DNA of 64,000 nt from Aquarana catesbeiana (lineage: Eukaryota; Chordata; Amphibia; Anura; Ranidae), in the NCBI RefSeq assembly GCF_042186555.1, contig NC_133326.1, positions 592,255,790 through 592,319,789 of the forward strand, written 5' to 3'. The translations under genes and the position numbers were made by a program. This document shows, piece by piece, positions 30,691 through 41,471 of the stretch. Under the pieces are notes generated by a model, which was not told the origin of the DNA, made no database searches, and saw only the letters and a program-made list of their open reading frames with translations. Numbering within the stretch: the first letter of the stretch is position 1; every line of letters begins with the position of its first letter.

Positions 30691-31110
30691 TTAAATATAA
30701 AGAATGCGGCGCTCACAAAACATGCAAGACTAAGTGTAAATATGTGCAGATATAAATAAACAAAGCAAGATTAATATAAAATAAAGTCCAAAAATATTCT
30801 AAGTGTTCTATCCACAATGGAGAAAAAAACTTTGGAAGTGCAGTGAACCACAGACGCTCCTGGACTTTTCAGGTGCAAATCAACACCCCCACATGTGTCC
30901 CCACTCATCAAATAGCGATGACCGCCAGCTTTGAAGTCTAGGGGTCTGGGGGTCGTTCACCTGATTTGGATGTAAATACCCTCAAATTAAAGCTGAAAGT
31001 CTGCAGTTAAAGCACATCTTGTTCATTTCTTTCAAATCCATGGTGGTGGTGTATAGAGCCAAAAAGATTAGAATTGTGTCGATGTCCCAATATTTATGGA
31101 CCTGACTATA
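30691..31110 (+). mobile_element. Tc1 element end, with repeat-like flank
   Basis: About 30965-31110 matches the terminal part of vertebrate Tc1 elements: a TTAAAGCACATCTTGTTCAT block, then GGTGGTGGTGTATAGAGCCAAA, ending TATTTATGGACCTGACTA. The preceding 270 bp (GGCGCTCACAAAA ...) is repeat-like but unassigned. Confidence 0.55.
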
Positions 31111-31179
31111 TGTTTTTAAAAAAGACAAAAACAACAAACAAACATTGGTACTAGACAAAAAGCAAACAGTTAAAAAGCT

Positions 31180-31625
31180 AAGACTCCCCTTGTCCTCCTC
31201 TGGCTCCCCGTGTCCTCCTCTGGCTCCCTGTGTCCTCCTCCAGCTCCCCAGGCCCTCCTCCGGCTCCTGGTGTCAACCTGGGGTTCCCTGGGCCCTCATC
31301 CAGCTCCCTGTGTCCTCCTCTGGCTCCTGGTGTCCCCCTCCAGCTCCTGGGCTCTCCTCTGGATCCCCATGTCCTCCTCCAACTCCTGGTGTCCTCCTCC
31401 AGTTTCCCAGGCCCTCCTCCAGCTCCCCATGTTCTCCTCCGGCTTCTCCTGCTCCCTGTGTCCTTCTCCGGTTCCCCACGTCCTCCTCTGGCTCCCTGTG
31501 TCCTCCTCCGGCTCCCCAGGCCCTCCTCTCGCTCCCTCTGTCCTCCTCCAGCTCCCTGTGTCCTTCTCAGGCTCCCTGTGTGCTCCTCCTGCTCTCCAGG
31601 TCCTCTGTGTTCCTTCGGTTCCCCC
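31180..31625. repeat. 21-bp C-rich minisatellite
   Basis: About 21 units of roughly 21 bp on the theme TGTCCTCCTCCGGCTCCC, with 20-22-bp variants. Strongly strand-asymmetric: the plus strand is nearly all C/T, the minus strand G/A. It leaves stop-free Ser/Pro-rich frames on plus and Glu/Gly-rich frames on minus that are not genes. Confidence 0.85.
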
Positions 31626-31761
31626 CTCATCGTGGATCTGTCAGGATAGAGAGCGGAGGAAGGAGCCGGTAAATATGTCTGTCCATTCATAACTGAGCAT
31701 TGTCAACTGTGTTAGCGAAGCTTCAGTTTATGAATGAACAGGATGCTCTATCTCCTGTTCC

Positions 31762-32044
31762 TTAACCACTTGCAACCCAGGCCAATTCTGACATTTCTCT
31801 CCTACATGTAAAAATCATAATTTTTTTTGCTAGAAAATTACAAAGAATCCCCAAAAATTTTATTTTTTTTAGCAAAGACCCTAGAGAATACAATGGCGGT
31901 TGCTGAAACTTTTTATCTCTCACGGTATTTGCACAACAATTTTTCGAACGCTTTTTTCAAACTGTGCTCTAAAACAAAAAAAACTGTAAACTTAGCCTAA
32001 TTTTTTTGCATAATGTTAAAGATGAAGTTACACCAAGTAAATAG
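31762..32044 (-). mobile_element. TTAACCACTTG-ended repeat, terminal fragment
   Basis: Begins TTAACCACTTGC and continues with TACATGTAAAAATCATAA, GCTAGAAAATTAC and CTCACGGTATTTGC, the reverse complement of the right part of 45084-46670. Truncated by or joined to an L1 scrap at about 32045. Confidence 0.75.
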
Positions 32045-32059
32045 ATATGCTGGCATCAA

Positions 32060-32380
32060 ATGGACCGGGTTAGTGATCAGAAGTATGACGTAATTGGCAA
32101 AGAGACTTATTTTATGCTCTATGCCATTGTTCACAATGCCTGAAATGCACTTATCCTCTCTATTCTTCGCTGCTAAGGGTTCCATTAGAAGAGCATAAAT
32201 GAGAGGAGATCCTTGGTGGGTGCCATTGGAGATCCAAAAAGGTTTAGACAGGGTTCCATCAGTCAACACTCTAGCTGAGAGGTTGGAGTATAGTGAGGGT
32301 ATCGCAGATTGAAACCAATCTGTGATGACAAATTTAGTGAGTACTACTTTAAGGAATCCCCAGTAAACCCTGTTTGTGAC
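32060..32380 (-). pseudogene. L1 reverse transcriptase fragment (L1-D)
   Basis: The minus strand reads RVYWGFLKVVLTKF..., SLYSNLSARVLTDGTLS, NGTHQGSPL and SLFANYVILL. It aligns with ORF2 of L1-A over the palm region (RIHWQFLSQVLGKF, NGTRQGCPL, SLFADDIILM). The catalytic FADD box is mutated to FANY and three residues near PLSP are lost, so the fragment is dead. Only about 100 codons remain. Confidence 0.8.
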
Positions 32381-32680
32381 TGGAAAACTCTCTCTTTTCT
32401 TCTCCTTCCTCTCCTTGCTTCTCTTCCTCTTTCCTGAACTATGTGCTTGAAAGGTTTTGAATTAGCAATTCCAGTAATGGAGGAAAAGGGGTCCCCTCTT
32501 CATGGAGGGGAGCACCTTCTCTTCCAAATACAGAGGGTGAATACCAACATCAATTATCTCACATTGGCTGCCATACAATTATTATGCTAAAACGAGTTGA
32601 TTTAGTCTTTTTGTTAGACATCGCTACTGGATCAATAATGTCTGTGCACAAACTCATATGTTCACAATTAACCACTTGCC
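32381..32680. other. Unannotated spacer
   Basis: A C/T-rich tract (32385-32435) and otherwise no recognisable feature between the L1-D scrap and the Gypsy fragment. Confidence 0.4.
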
Positions 32681-32685
32681 CACTG

Positions 32686-33770
32686 GGCATTCTTATAACA
32701 GCACCTCAAATGATGCCACAGGATACGCTCCCTATCGTTTGATGTTCATATGGAAGGCCTGGCTGCCAGTAGATTTGGTCTTCAGCACGTCCTTAGACTA
32801 TACCTCAGGAACTTCCCACAGAGGGTATGTGGACCGCCTGCGGAGGAGTCTAAAGACCATCTATGATAAGGCCCAAGCTGCCTCAGATGCCCAAGGACAG
32901 AGAAACAAAAGAAACTTTTGTCTCAGGGTACGAGTGCAGGACCTACAGCGGGGTGACAAAGTACTGCTGAGAAACCTGGGTGTCCCTGGAAAGCACAAGT
33001 TGGCTGACCGCTGGAAGTTGCAGCCCTATGTCATATGCAAGCAGCTGCCAGGACTCCCAGCATATGAAATCCGGCCAGAGGAAAGAACAGGCCCGCTGAA
33101 GACTTGGCATCGCAATCATCTATTGCCTCTGTCAGAAACAGTTTGTGTGCCACCACATCCGGATTCACAGTCCACACCCACGGCCTCCCAGAGATCCTGA
33201 CTAGTGACTAGACTAGACTCTCAGTCTGTGCCCCTTTCCGAAGAAGATGACAACAGCGAGGATGAAGAAATGGGAATAGATTGGCTATGGTCGTCTCAAA
33301 TGCCAGAGCCTGCCACACCCCCTTCTTCTCCTCCCAAGGTGACTGACACCAGGATTCTCAGGCCAGAGGCTCCTGAGTTTTTGCCTCAAAGTCCACCTTT
33401 TCCAAGAGCTGGAAGACTCTCAATCTTCCCTGCCGACAGCAGATCCCAAGGATTTTCCTTCCTTCATTGAAGAGGAAGCTGATAGGCAGGAAGAAGAAAA
33501 GGCTGTGGATGAAGAAGAGCCTGTAACCTGTGCCTGTAACCTCAGAGCCTAAAGAACAGCGAGAGCGAAGGGTTATTCACCCACCCAAGAGACTAACCTA
33601 TGACACTTTGGGAGAGTGCTCTGAGGAGGTCGTTTTCACTGCAAAAAGAACTCTTGAAGCACCTGATCCTTCCACCACAGATTTGGTGGTGGACAATCCC
33701 AACTCACCCCCTGGCACATCTAGCTGGGCCATTCCAATTAAGGTGGCCTATAGGCAGGACAATCGCTCCT
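32686..33770 (+). pseudogene. Ty3/Gypsy Pol C-terminus (integrase end), broken
   Basis: Starts inside the integrase core (SYNSTSNDATGYAPYRLMF, matching the YN.T.HD.TG..P..LMFG block). It continues with LPVDLVF and the GPY/F-like module (RGDKVLLRNLGVPGKHKLADRW...PYVI, then TWHRNHLLP). The frame stops at 33198-33200, continues in the same frame as an acidic Pro/Ser-rich tail to 33470, then shifts to finish with RRVIHPPKRLTYDTLGE near 33610. The catalytic DDE triad and all upstream enzymes are missing. It is 5'-truncated and non-functional, and leads directly to the 3' LTR. Confidence 0.85.
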
Positions 33771-33938
33771 CCTATGCTTTGGTGGGAGGTTCTTCTGCCA
33801 GGTTTTTATTCAGATGTAAATTGTCCAGTTTCCTGTGCATACTAACCTGTTTTTCCTCTGTGTGTATATCTAAAGCATGTAACAGGTCATGGACTCTTTA
33901 CCTCCATTGGGGGACCAAAGGTTCTTTGGTGGGGGAGT

Positions 33939-35133
33939 GTATAGCGGGTGCCCCGTGGGCCCCCCATTCCCACTGGCTGCTGCTGAGTACAGAGGCTCTT
34001 CTGAGTGGAGAAAGTGCATGTCAGCTCCTACAGGAGATTCCTCCCCCCTCCCTCTTCTCACTGACACTGACTGCATTAATGATATGAGTGGCGCTCGCTC
34101 AGCCATGCTCACCTGATCTGCTACCTCCCCCTGCATCCTCATTGGCAGGAGGAGAGGAACCAATCAACACAGGGCTCCAGCAGTGCAAGGCACCTTGGGA
34201 CATGAGATCCCCATCTCACACAGCTCCATAGCCTCCTAAGGGGGCTTAACTACACGGCCCAGCATTCTCTCTGGGTGAAGAGATTTTCTCTCAGGAGAGG
34301 CTGCCTGGGAAACCGGGGGACATCACCAAGAGGCGAGGGGAGAGATGGATGTGACCGGAGGGGCTGCTGATACCCATGGTGGCAACCAACCTGCCAGGGT
34401 CAGTTGGAGATGGGCGTCCCACCAGGGAGAGACCTCCGGTGCATCCCCAGACATTCAAGGAAAAGAGGCATTCTGGTGGCAAGGTGGCCAGATGGGCCGC
34501 CTGAAGAACATCTGCCAGGACATCTTCCTTTTCTGCCTTGGTTGCAGGACGGGTGAGAGGGCACTTGCCCACTTTAAAAGCGCACTATCCACTTTTGAAC
34601 ACTGCATGCAGACATCATAGTTCCAGATTGCCAAGAGGACCTGTCACTTGCCACATCAAATCTTGTTATGCTGATTACTGACTCCCCTTTGTTACACTTT
34701 GAGGATTCTTTGTCCTTTCTGAGCTCCAACTTCCGGTGAAGATAAATACAAGGCCTTACATTCAGAGTATTACCCTTTGCCCCTTTAAAGGGATGTGTTA
34801 CTGGTTATTACACAGCTAAACCACTCATTAGGATTAGAGTTACTGTAGGCCAGCCCTCCTTCCCTTTTATTGGTAGCTACATCAGTTAAGTTTCTTCAAA
34901 AGGAAATCTCATTGCTAAACTCTCTGTTATTGCTCTGTTACCCTGAGTGATATTGTTATTCATTCGTTATTGCTACCTGTATTTAACAGTTTGCCTAGAG
35001 TTTAGTCAACTGGTTTTTCAGCTGCCTCCTCCCAGGATTCAGCTGACTGACACTCACGTTCTCCTCTTTGAGTAAGTAAAACAGTGAAGGTTGAACTGCG
35101 CTTGTGTGTCATTTATTGTGGTATTCCACTAAC
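33939..35133 (+). repeat. 3' LTR of Gypsy element (approximate)
   Basis: A purine tract (GGTGGGGGAG, about 33929-33938) follows the Pol tail. The LTR then begins TGTATAGCGGGTGCC. The right end is placed at about 35133 (CACTAACA) by eye, without a partner LTR. Contains several possible TATA-like words near 34740. Confidence 0.5.
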
Positions 35134-36230
35134 ATTATTGCTAAGTGTGCCAGAGGGGTTGGGATGATTCTTGGGGTAGAAGGGCAGAGTACCGAACCAA
35201 ACAAACTCAAGCAGCTCTTACGAGGGTAGCGCTACATAATATTCAAAGCAAACCCCCCCATCCATCCATGTCTTTGTGCTTTATTTTGTTAAAAAATCAC
35301 ATTGAACCCCACCACCAGCATTTTTGGCTGTGGCTATCTTGAGTAAGGCAGATGATTCATGTAACATTAACTTCCTGGGATCCAATTGTCCTTAGGTCAG
35401 GCATGCAAGCAGGAGAAGGTGTGCTTAGCTGAGAAAGCCCCTTCCTTCCTCCCCTCCTGAAGACTCCTGGGATGTATGACATAATTTGCCTAAGCCTGGA
35501 AACCAGGAAGTAACTGAAGAAATAAAAAAAAAAAACTATCAAATAAGATATACTTTCCTATATATTTACTAATGATAGCAAGATACAGATTAAAACTAGT
35601 CAATGTTGATTGAGAGAGTGAAGTTTTGTTTAAGTACTTTGAAAGGTTGTGCTACAATATACATATTTAGTTAGCTAACAAAAAGTAAAGTGGATTTTTC
35701 AGGTTTCTGCTGTTGTATTCATATTCTGATACTCACTCCATATGAATCAATTTGTATTGAGCTTAGGGACTTAAGCTGACTATACATGGAACAACATGTA
35801 GTTGGTTCAGCAGGGACCAGCTAAATTTCTTTTCATGTATGAGCTAGCTGGTTGTACACAAGTCAATGTATGGATCGACTTGTGTACAACCAGCCTGTTG
35901 GGTTTTTCTCAAATGTTCAGTGCTGTTGGGTATAGCCGGCAACACGGATAATTTTATCTTGCTGGCAGGGAGGTGGCAGAATACAATAGCTCAGCAGGAA
36001 GGCTTCCCCCATTTACATCAAATGTATGGATGGGGTAATTGGCTTATTTTTATTTTCATTTAATCTGCCGGTTGAACAAAGAACGAAAAAATAAAGAACC
36101 ATGTATTGCCTGTCTTAGAGAAACAGGGATATGCAGGACCATCAGTAGGATGGTAATAGACTAACCCCAAGGCACAGACGGTGGGCTGGCCTTTACCACT
36201 GGTAAACAGAGGGAGGAGCCTGTATATACT
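35134..36230. repeat. Two repeat-like blocks in unannotated DNA
   Basis: 35350-35533 is a CTTCCTGGGAT...GGAAACCAGGAAG palindrome-like unit followed by an A12 run, SINE- or MITE-like. 35770-36060 is a MITE-like block with a perfect 18-bp hairpin: GCTGGTTGTACACAAGTC at 35847-35864 and its reverse complement at 35877-35894, with a 12-bp loop. No genes. Confidence 0.5.
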
Positions 36231-36235
36231 GTATA

Positions 36236-36590
36236 ATAGTTCTCCGAACAGCGAACAATTTGGGGTGTTCGGGGCAAATTTGAAAGCCGCGGAATACCCT
36301 TTAAAAGTCTATGGGAGAAATTAAAAGTGCTAATTTTAAAGGCTTATATGCATAGTATTGTCATAAAAAATGTTTGGGGACCTGGGTCCTGCCCCAGGGG
36401 ACATGGATCAATGCAAAAAAAAGTTTTAAAAACGGCCGTTTTTTCAGGAGCAGTGATTTTAATAATGCTTAAAGTGAAACAATAAAAGTGTAATATTCCT
36501 TTAAATTTCATACCTGGGGGTGTCTATAGTATGCCTGTAAAGGGGCGCATGTTTCCCGTGTTTAGAACAGTCTGAAAGCAAAATGACATA
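36236..36590 (+). mobile_element. TTCTCCGAAC-type interspersed repeat, copy 1
   Basis: Characteristic words GGGTGTTCGGGGCAAATTTG, AAAAGTCTATGGGAGAA, CCTGCCCCAGGGGACATG and AAACGGCCGTTTTTTCAGG. The opposite-strand copy at 63595-63950 shares the layout (a CATAGACTTC word and CATGTCCCCTAGGGCAG). A high-copy frog-type repeat without coding capacity. Confidence 0.7.
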
Positions 36591-36594
36591 ATTA

Positions 36595-36880
36595 GGTTAC
36601 AGGTGTATTGATAGAGTAATATGAGCAGGAGGGAGGAACCTCATCTTCGACTGTATATAAGACTGTATTCTGGTTATAATAAAAATATAGTCCATGTTAG
36701 CATCTAAGCAAGTCTCGCCTTGTTTTGTGCTTGGGAGCAGTTGGAATATCTGATATCTGTGTCCAGACTGGGAGGAAGTGGTATACTGATGGAAGCACTC
36801 AAGTGGAGTGTGGGACGTTCCGTTACATGGGTGAAACCACAAATCTTGCTAGTAGGTCAAGAAAATTGCCAACTTGTAGG
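36595..36880 (+). repeat. LTR-like segment next to retroviral remnant
   Basis: TATA-like TGTATATAAGACTG (36652-36665) followed 20 bp later by AATAAAAATA (36678), then a GT-rich GCCTTGTTTTGTGCTTGG. This spacing is that of an LTR promoter with a poly(A) signal. The orientation is plus, opposite to the neighbouring gag, so the retroviral locus is probably rearranged or made of two insertions. Confidence 0.4.
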
Positions 36881-37199
36881 GGGCGGGTTGAGGGGTTCTT
36901 CCTGGGCATTCCATCAACCCCTACGCATGTTATATCAATGTTTGATAGGAATGAGGTATCGGGTAGCTCTTCTGCCCTGATCACGGACCCGGCCACGCCT
37001 GTGTCGCATAAAAAAAGTGGTAGGGTGGCCCTCGATGGGGAGGGTTATTTTTGTAAGAGGGCCTCTTGAGTCTCCAGCATATACCAAGGTGACACAAGGT
37101 GAATCCTAGCGGAGAAGGTCCATGCAATCCGGAAAGGGGCGGGGCGGTGGACGAGGTGGGGTGTCATGTTTCTGATACTGAGCGCTTTCATGTGGACCA

Positions 37200-38592
37200 C
37201 TTTTGTTATTCTATTGTGATATTTCTCAACGGATTCACCTTTTTCCTGTGTAATCTCTTGTATGCTAGTCGCTTGGTCTGCCAGGCGGTCTTGAGCCCAT
37301 CTCTTTAATTGACTCACAAAGTCTCATCCAGAGTCATAGGTGCTGTCACTGTAATACTCATCGAAACATTTTCCATCACCGGCCAGTAAGCATCCCCTGC
37401 CTTTATCTCACACAGGCTCACCAAATCCTGCCACGCCACAGCGTATGTTTTTGGATTTAAGCGATCCTTCTGTAAAATGGCATGGGCTGCTTTTCAGGGT
37501 CCGGTAGGCTCGTGACAAGAGAAGCAGCCTGGGAGGGGGGCCCCTGGTGCCGCAGGTAGTCCTCTCGGTGGTGTGAGGATTGGCCGTACACTGGGGGGGT
37601 GGCTGCTGGATTTGTGTATTGGATTGTGAGTGGCGTAAGAAGGACTGTAAATGTGTGTCACTATCAAATAGGTGGTCAAGTGGGTTGTTGGACGGTGGCG
37701 TGAAGGAACCCTTTGCCCCTCTAGCTGATGAGTCATAAAGGGGAAGGCCTGAAAATGTAACGGTCCGTTGGAGTGGGATCGTAGCTGTTCTCGCATGGGT
37801 GCTGGTTCTGGGCACCATGATAGGGTCGGTCAGGGCTTTGACGGAGGGACAGGGTTGAGTCTGAGTCCCTTGGTTTACTGGGGAGGGAGGTGGTGCCCGG
37901 GTTTCCGCTCCCAGGGAGCCGTCGTCAGTGCTTGTCATTAATGGGGTAGGTTGGGCCTTGTAATATGATCCTGAGGACTGGTCTATCACTGGATACATGT
38001 GTGTGGGTTCTGGTGTAGGTGGCGGTGCAGGTGGTGGTTCAGATTGTGTCAGACGTGTGTGGCGGCAACCACTTGAGCTGTACAAAGACAAGTGTGCATT
38101 GCCTATCGTTAAGCATGGTGTGGGAGGTGTCCCCTGTTGGTCTGTCACTTGTTGCAGAGGGGCGGTAGGGGGAGGTGTCACTTGGAACAGAGGGGCGGTA
38201 GACGAAGGGCAGTGTCTACTTCCTGGGGAGCAGAAGCCATCATAGGGCGGTGGCTGACTACTTAGCTTCCTCTTTTCTGGTTTTCTATACACATATACAA
38301 TACAACCATCTTGATTGGTTTCCTGCTCTGTCCACTCTTCCTCATGAATAGCTTTTGCAACTTTGAACCAAGTGTCTGCTGTTTGTAGCAGTCCGTGATC
38401 TGACAACAGACCTTTTTTACATTTCAAAATAGTACGCCATTCATCTACCTGTAGCCTTACGCCCAAATGCATATCGACCCCACACACTTTCGCCAATTTC
38501 TTTCCCTTTTTAACAGCACCCTCTCCTTCCCGCTCTAGCACCAAGTCACAGGCCAGGTTGCCCTCTTTGGGTCTCTCTAACTTTTGCCCCAT
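37200..38592 (-). pseudogene. Endogenous retrovirus gag (MGQ-type matrix), broken
   Basis: Minus-strand frame of 394 codons from 38592 to 37408. It starts MGQKLERPKEG, a myristoylation-type start as in gamma/epsilon-like retroviral Gag. A matrix-like segment (LQVDEWRTILKCKKGLLSDHG, then TWFKVAKAIHEEEW) covers residues 40-115. A long Pro/Thr/Ser-rich linker with PPPYDGF (a PPPY late-domain-like motif near residue 117) follows. After about 37480 the frame is lost; capsid-like pieces continue in other frames (YAVAWQDLVSLCE near 37420; WAQDRLADQATSIQEITQE near 37260). No protease or pol follows. Non-functional remnant. Confidence 0.75.
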
Positions 38593-39465
38593 GGTTAGGT
38601 ATTGAAGAGTTTATGTGTCCGAGCTCATGGTTTGTATGGAGGTTTTATGAAGCTGTCTTGGACTCAAGGGTCCGATAATCCTCTGACCGCCACCTGTCCT
38701 CATTCGGACGACCCTCCAATATATAAGGCTACCTCGCTACGTTCTGTCTTGATGACTGGGATATTTATGTGTCTGCTCAGGATTTTAGATGGGTCACGAG
38801 GCTGTTTTGGACTCAAGGGTCCAACAATTCCTCTATCCATCACCTGGTACCGGTTCAGACTATATCAGTCTCAAGTTAATGAGGACAAGACAGAGAGAGA
38901 GAGAAACATCTACTGTGTTTGACTGCCACAAAAGTCCTTGTGTGCGTCTTCCCAAAATGTAGACTAGTCACAGGCCTGTCCACCCGAGGTGGCCGCAGGT
39001 AGGAGAGCCAAGTAATATGTGACCACACATTTAACAGACAAATAAGGAGTACAGCAGTTAATATTCAATGGACCACTTCAAATGTTATTCACAAGTCCCA
39101 GCTCAAAGCTTTTACATGTCCCAGCTCAGTGAAATACAGGATTGCTCAAATCCTCACGGGATCCCCACGCCGCTGGGTGCATTCCTGACGCCCCCTCCTG
39201 GTCCTCCCATGCTTTATCGCACAATTATTTATTCCCCCAGGAGGAGTTTTAACCACGTCAACTAATTATCTTCGTCCGTAACTATATAATCAATCCCTCA
39301 TTCCCAACAGCCGCCACAAGACACAAAACAGAACAGAACAAAACATATAATTGGTACAGGTTCAATAGGCTATGGGCAAAATATATACCTGTCTTTGCTG
39401 ACTGTGGAGAGCTGATATAGACACAGAGATTAGCCAATCACGGGTACAGGATAAACAGTAGACAA
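38593..39465 (-). other. Leader/LTR-like region of the retroviral remnant
   Basis: On the minus strand this lies 5' of gag. It contains two imperfect direct copies of a roughly 55-bp unit (GACTCAAGGGTCCGATAATCC at 38666-38686 and GGACTCAAGGGTCCAACAA at 38811-38829), spaced about 148 bp apart. A poly(A)-like signal on the minus strand lies near 39230. LTR borders and a primer site could not be fixed. Confidence 0.4.
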
Positions 39466-39490
39466 GATATTATATATATTTTATTTATAT

Positions 39491-39579
<89 letters not shown>

Positions 39580-39580
39580 G
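39466..39580. repeat. (TA)n microsatellite with T-run
   Basis: ATATTTTATTTATA words, then about 38 TA repeats (39498-39564), followed by T14. Confidence 0.95.
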
Positions 39581-39905
39581 ACAAAGTATAGGCTTTAGCT
39601 GGGTTGTCCATATGAGTAAGTAGCAACCGGTCATAGCTATGTTCTTGCATCTTCTAAAACGTTGGTATTAACTTTTGAGTGTATTCTCGGAGCAGGTGCG
39701 ATTCTTCTTTTAACTCTTGCAGTTCAGTTCCACAGCAAGGGGGGGGTAAGCTAGCAGACATTCACATATATAGTAATATGGTTAAGGCTGATAAGTGAAG
39801 GCTGAAACATATTCTTATATTTATATTGGAATAGGCATTTTATCATAGTACTCTTAATCACATCCATTACAGCTGTCCTCAGAGAAAAGCCAGCTCTGTA
39901 AGCAG

Positions 39906-40244
39906 ATTGAGGAAGGGGGAGAGACACAGGAAGTGCCAACCTGAGTGTAGTATATTAGATACGATTTATTAGCAAAGTAATGCACTTACAGGAAATAACA
40001 TAAAAACAGGCTCATCTGTAAATGGTGGTGTCTGCAGGTGTAGATCGGCATCCAAAATGAGCATCCACGGATCTGGCAGATGAGTGGGGGGGGCCTCAAT
40101 CCATCCTGTGGCCACCAGAAAGTCGGTCTGGGCCACCATGGAGCGCATGGAGATGACGTCACCAGGAAGCAGAGAGACAGCAGGGGAGAAACAACTGAAT
40201 AAAAGAGGCTACGCTCTCAGCATCAGCTCCTTCTACAGGCCTCT
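39906..40244 (+). repeat. Penelope-like inverted terminal repeat, left arm
   Basis: Matches the reverse complement of 44703-45041 throughout, including ATTAGATA, AAACAGGCTCAT, TGTAGATC, GGATCTGGCAGATGA and CTCCTTCTACAGGCCTC. Confidence 0.85.
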
Positions 40245-40463
40245 AAAGAAAATTATTTACGCGCTCGGAACATCAGCTCTTACTACAGGCCTAGGGGGGA
40301 AGTGTTGGAATGGTATTAATATGTCTGGGCTGGTTGTAGGACAACAGGCTCCAGCACATCTGATGGTCATGTGATTGTTAATCACAAAATGGGTCAGCCA
40401 GACACTGAATATTAAACCTACCCAGAGATATTTAAGAGCACAGCAATAAATAAATGTGAGTTT

Positions 40464-40857
40464 GGCCTCTTTCACATGGACGATCCGTATGTCCGTTTTT
40501 CATCCTTCCGTTTTCGGATGAAAAACGGACATACATTCATCCCTATGGAGCGTCGGATGTCAGCAGTGACATGTCCGCTGACATCCGACCCCGCTCCGAT
40601 CCGAAAAGTGTAACGGAGGAAAAACCTACTTTTCCATCCGTTTTCGGATCGGATCGGGTGACGACGGACACTACGGTCCGTTGTCATCTAATCCCCCCAT
40701 AGGGGAGAGCGGCGCTCTGACAGGTCCGTCGCTGCACAGTGTGAAGCGATGCACCTGTCATCTTCCTGCTCAGCGGGGATCGGCGGAGCGATCCCCGCTG
40801 AGCCAGCGGATGTTCACGGGGCGGATCATCACTGATCCGCCCCGTGAGAAAGAGGCC
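40464..40857. mobile_element. MITE with GGCCTCTTTC ends
   Basis: 394-bp palindromic element. The left end GGCCTCTTTCACATGGACG and the reverse complement of the right end GGCCTCTTTCTCACGGGGC are flanked by TTT on both sides. The interior holds strong hairpins (TCCGTTTTTCATCC ... GGATGAAAAACGGA, and GCGGGGATCG ... CGATCCCCGC). Confidence 0.75.
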
Positions 40858-40933
40858 TTTAAATGGAAACCAAATGTCCATATTAGTATCCATCAGGGGA
40901 TAGAGACCACAGAGTTCATAAAAACACACATAG

Positions 40934-41287
<354 letters not shown>

Positions 41288-41471
41288 ATACATATACAGT
41301 ATATCTCATAGTCACGACATGTATAAATGTATAAATAGCGTATACACGCCCGTGTATTAAATTATAAAATAATAATAATAATAAAAGCTTTCACAAGATA
41401 ATTAAGAAATTATAAAAGGCATTGATAGACAAGTGACAATTAGATTGGGCATATATGCGCATACATACATA

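Noticed and set aside
31145..31692. Ser/Pro-rich and Glu/Gly-rich frames of 111-175 codons on both strands
   Set aside because: By-products of the 21-bp C-rich minisatellite.
33870..34163. Minus- and plus-strand frames of about 75-97 codons after the Gypsy tail
   Set aside because: They lie within the putative LTR and overlap each other; no coding signal.
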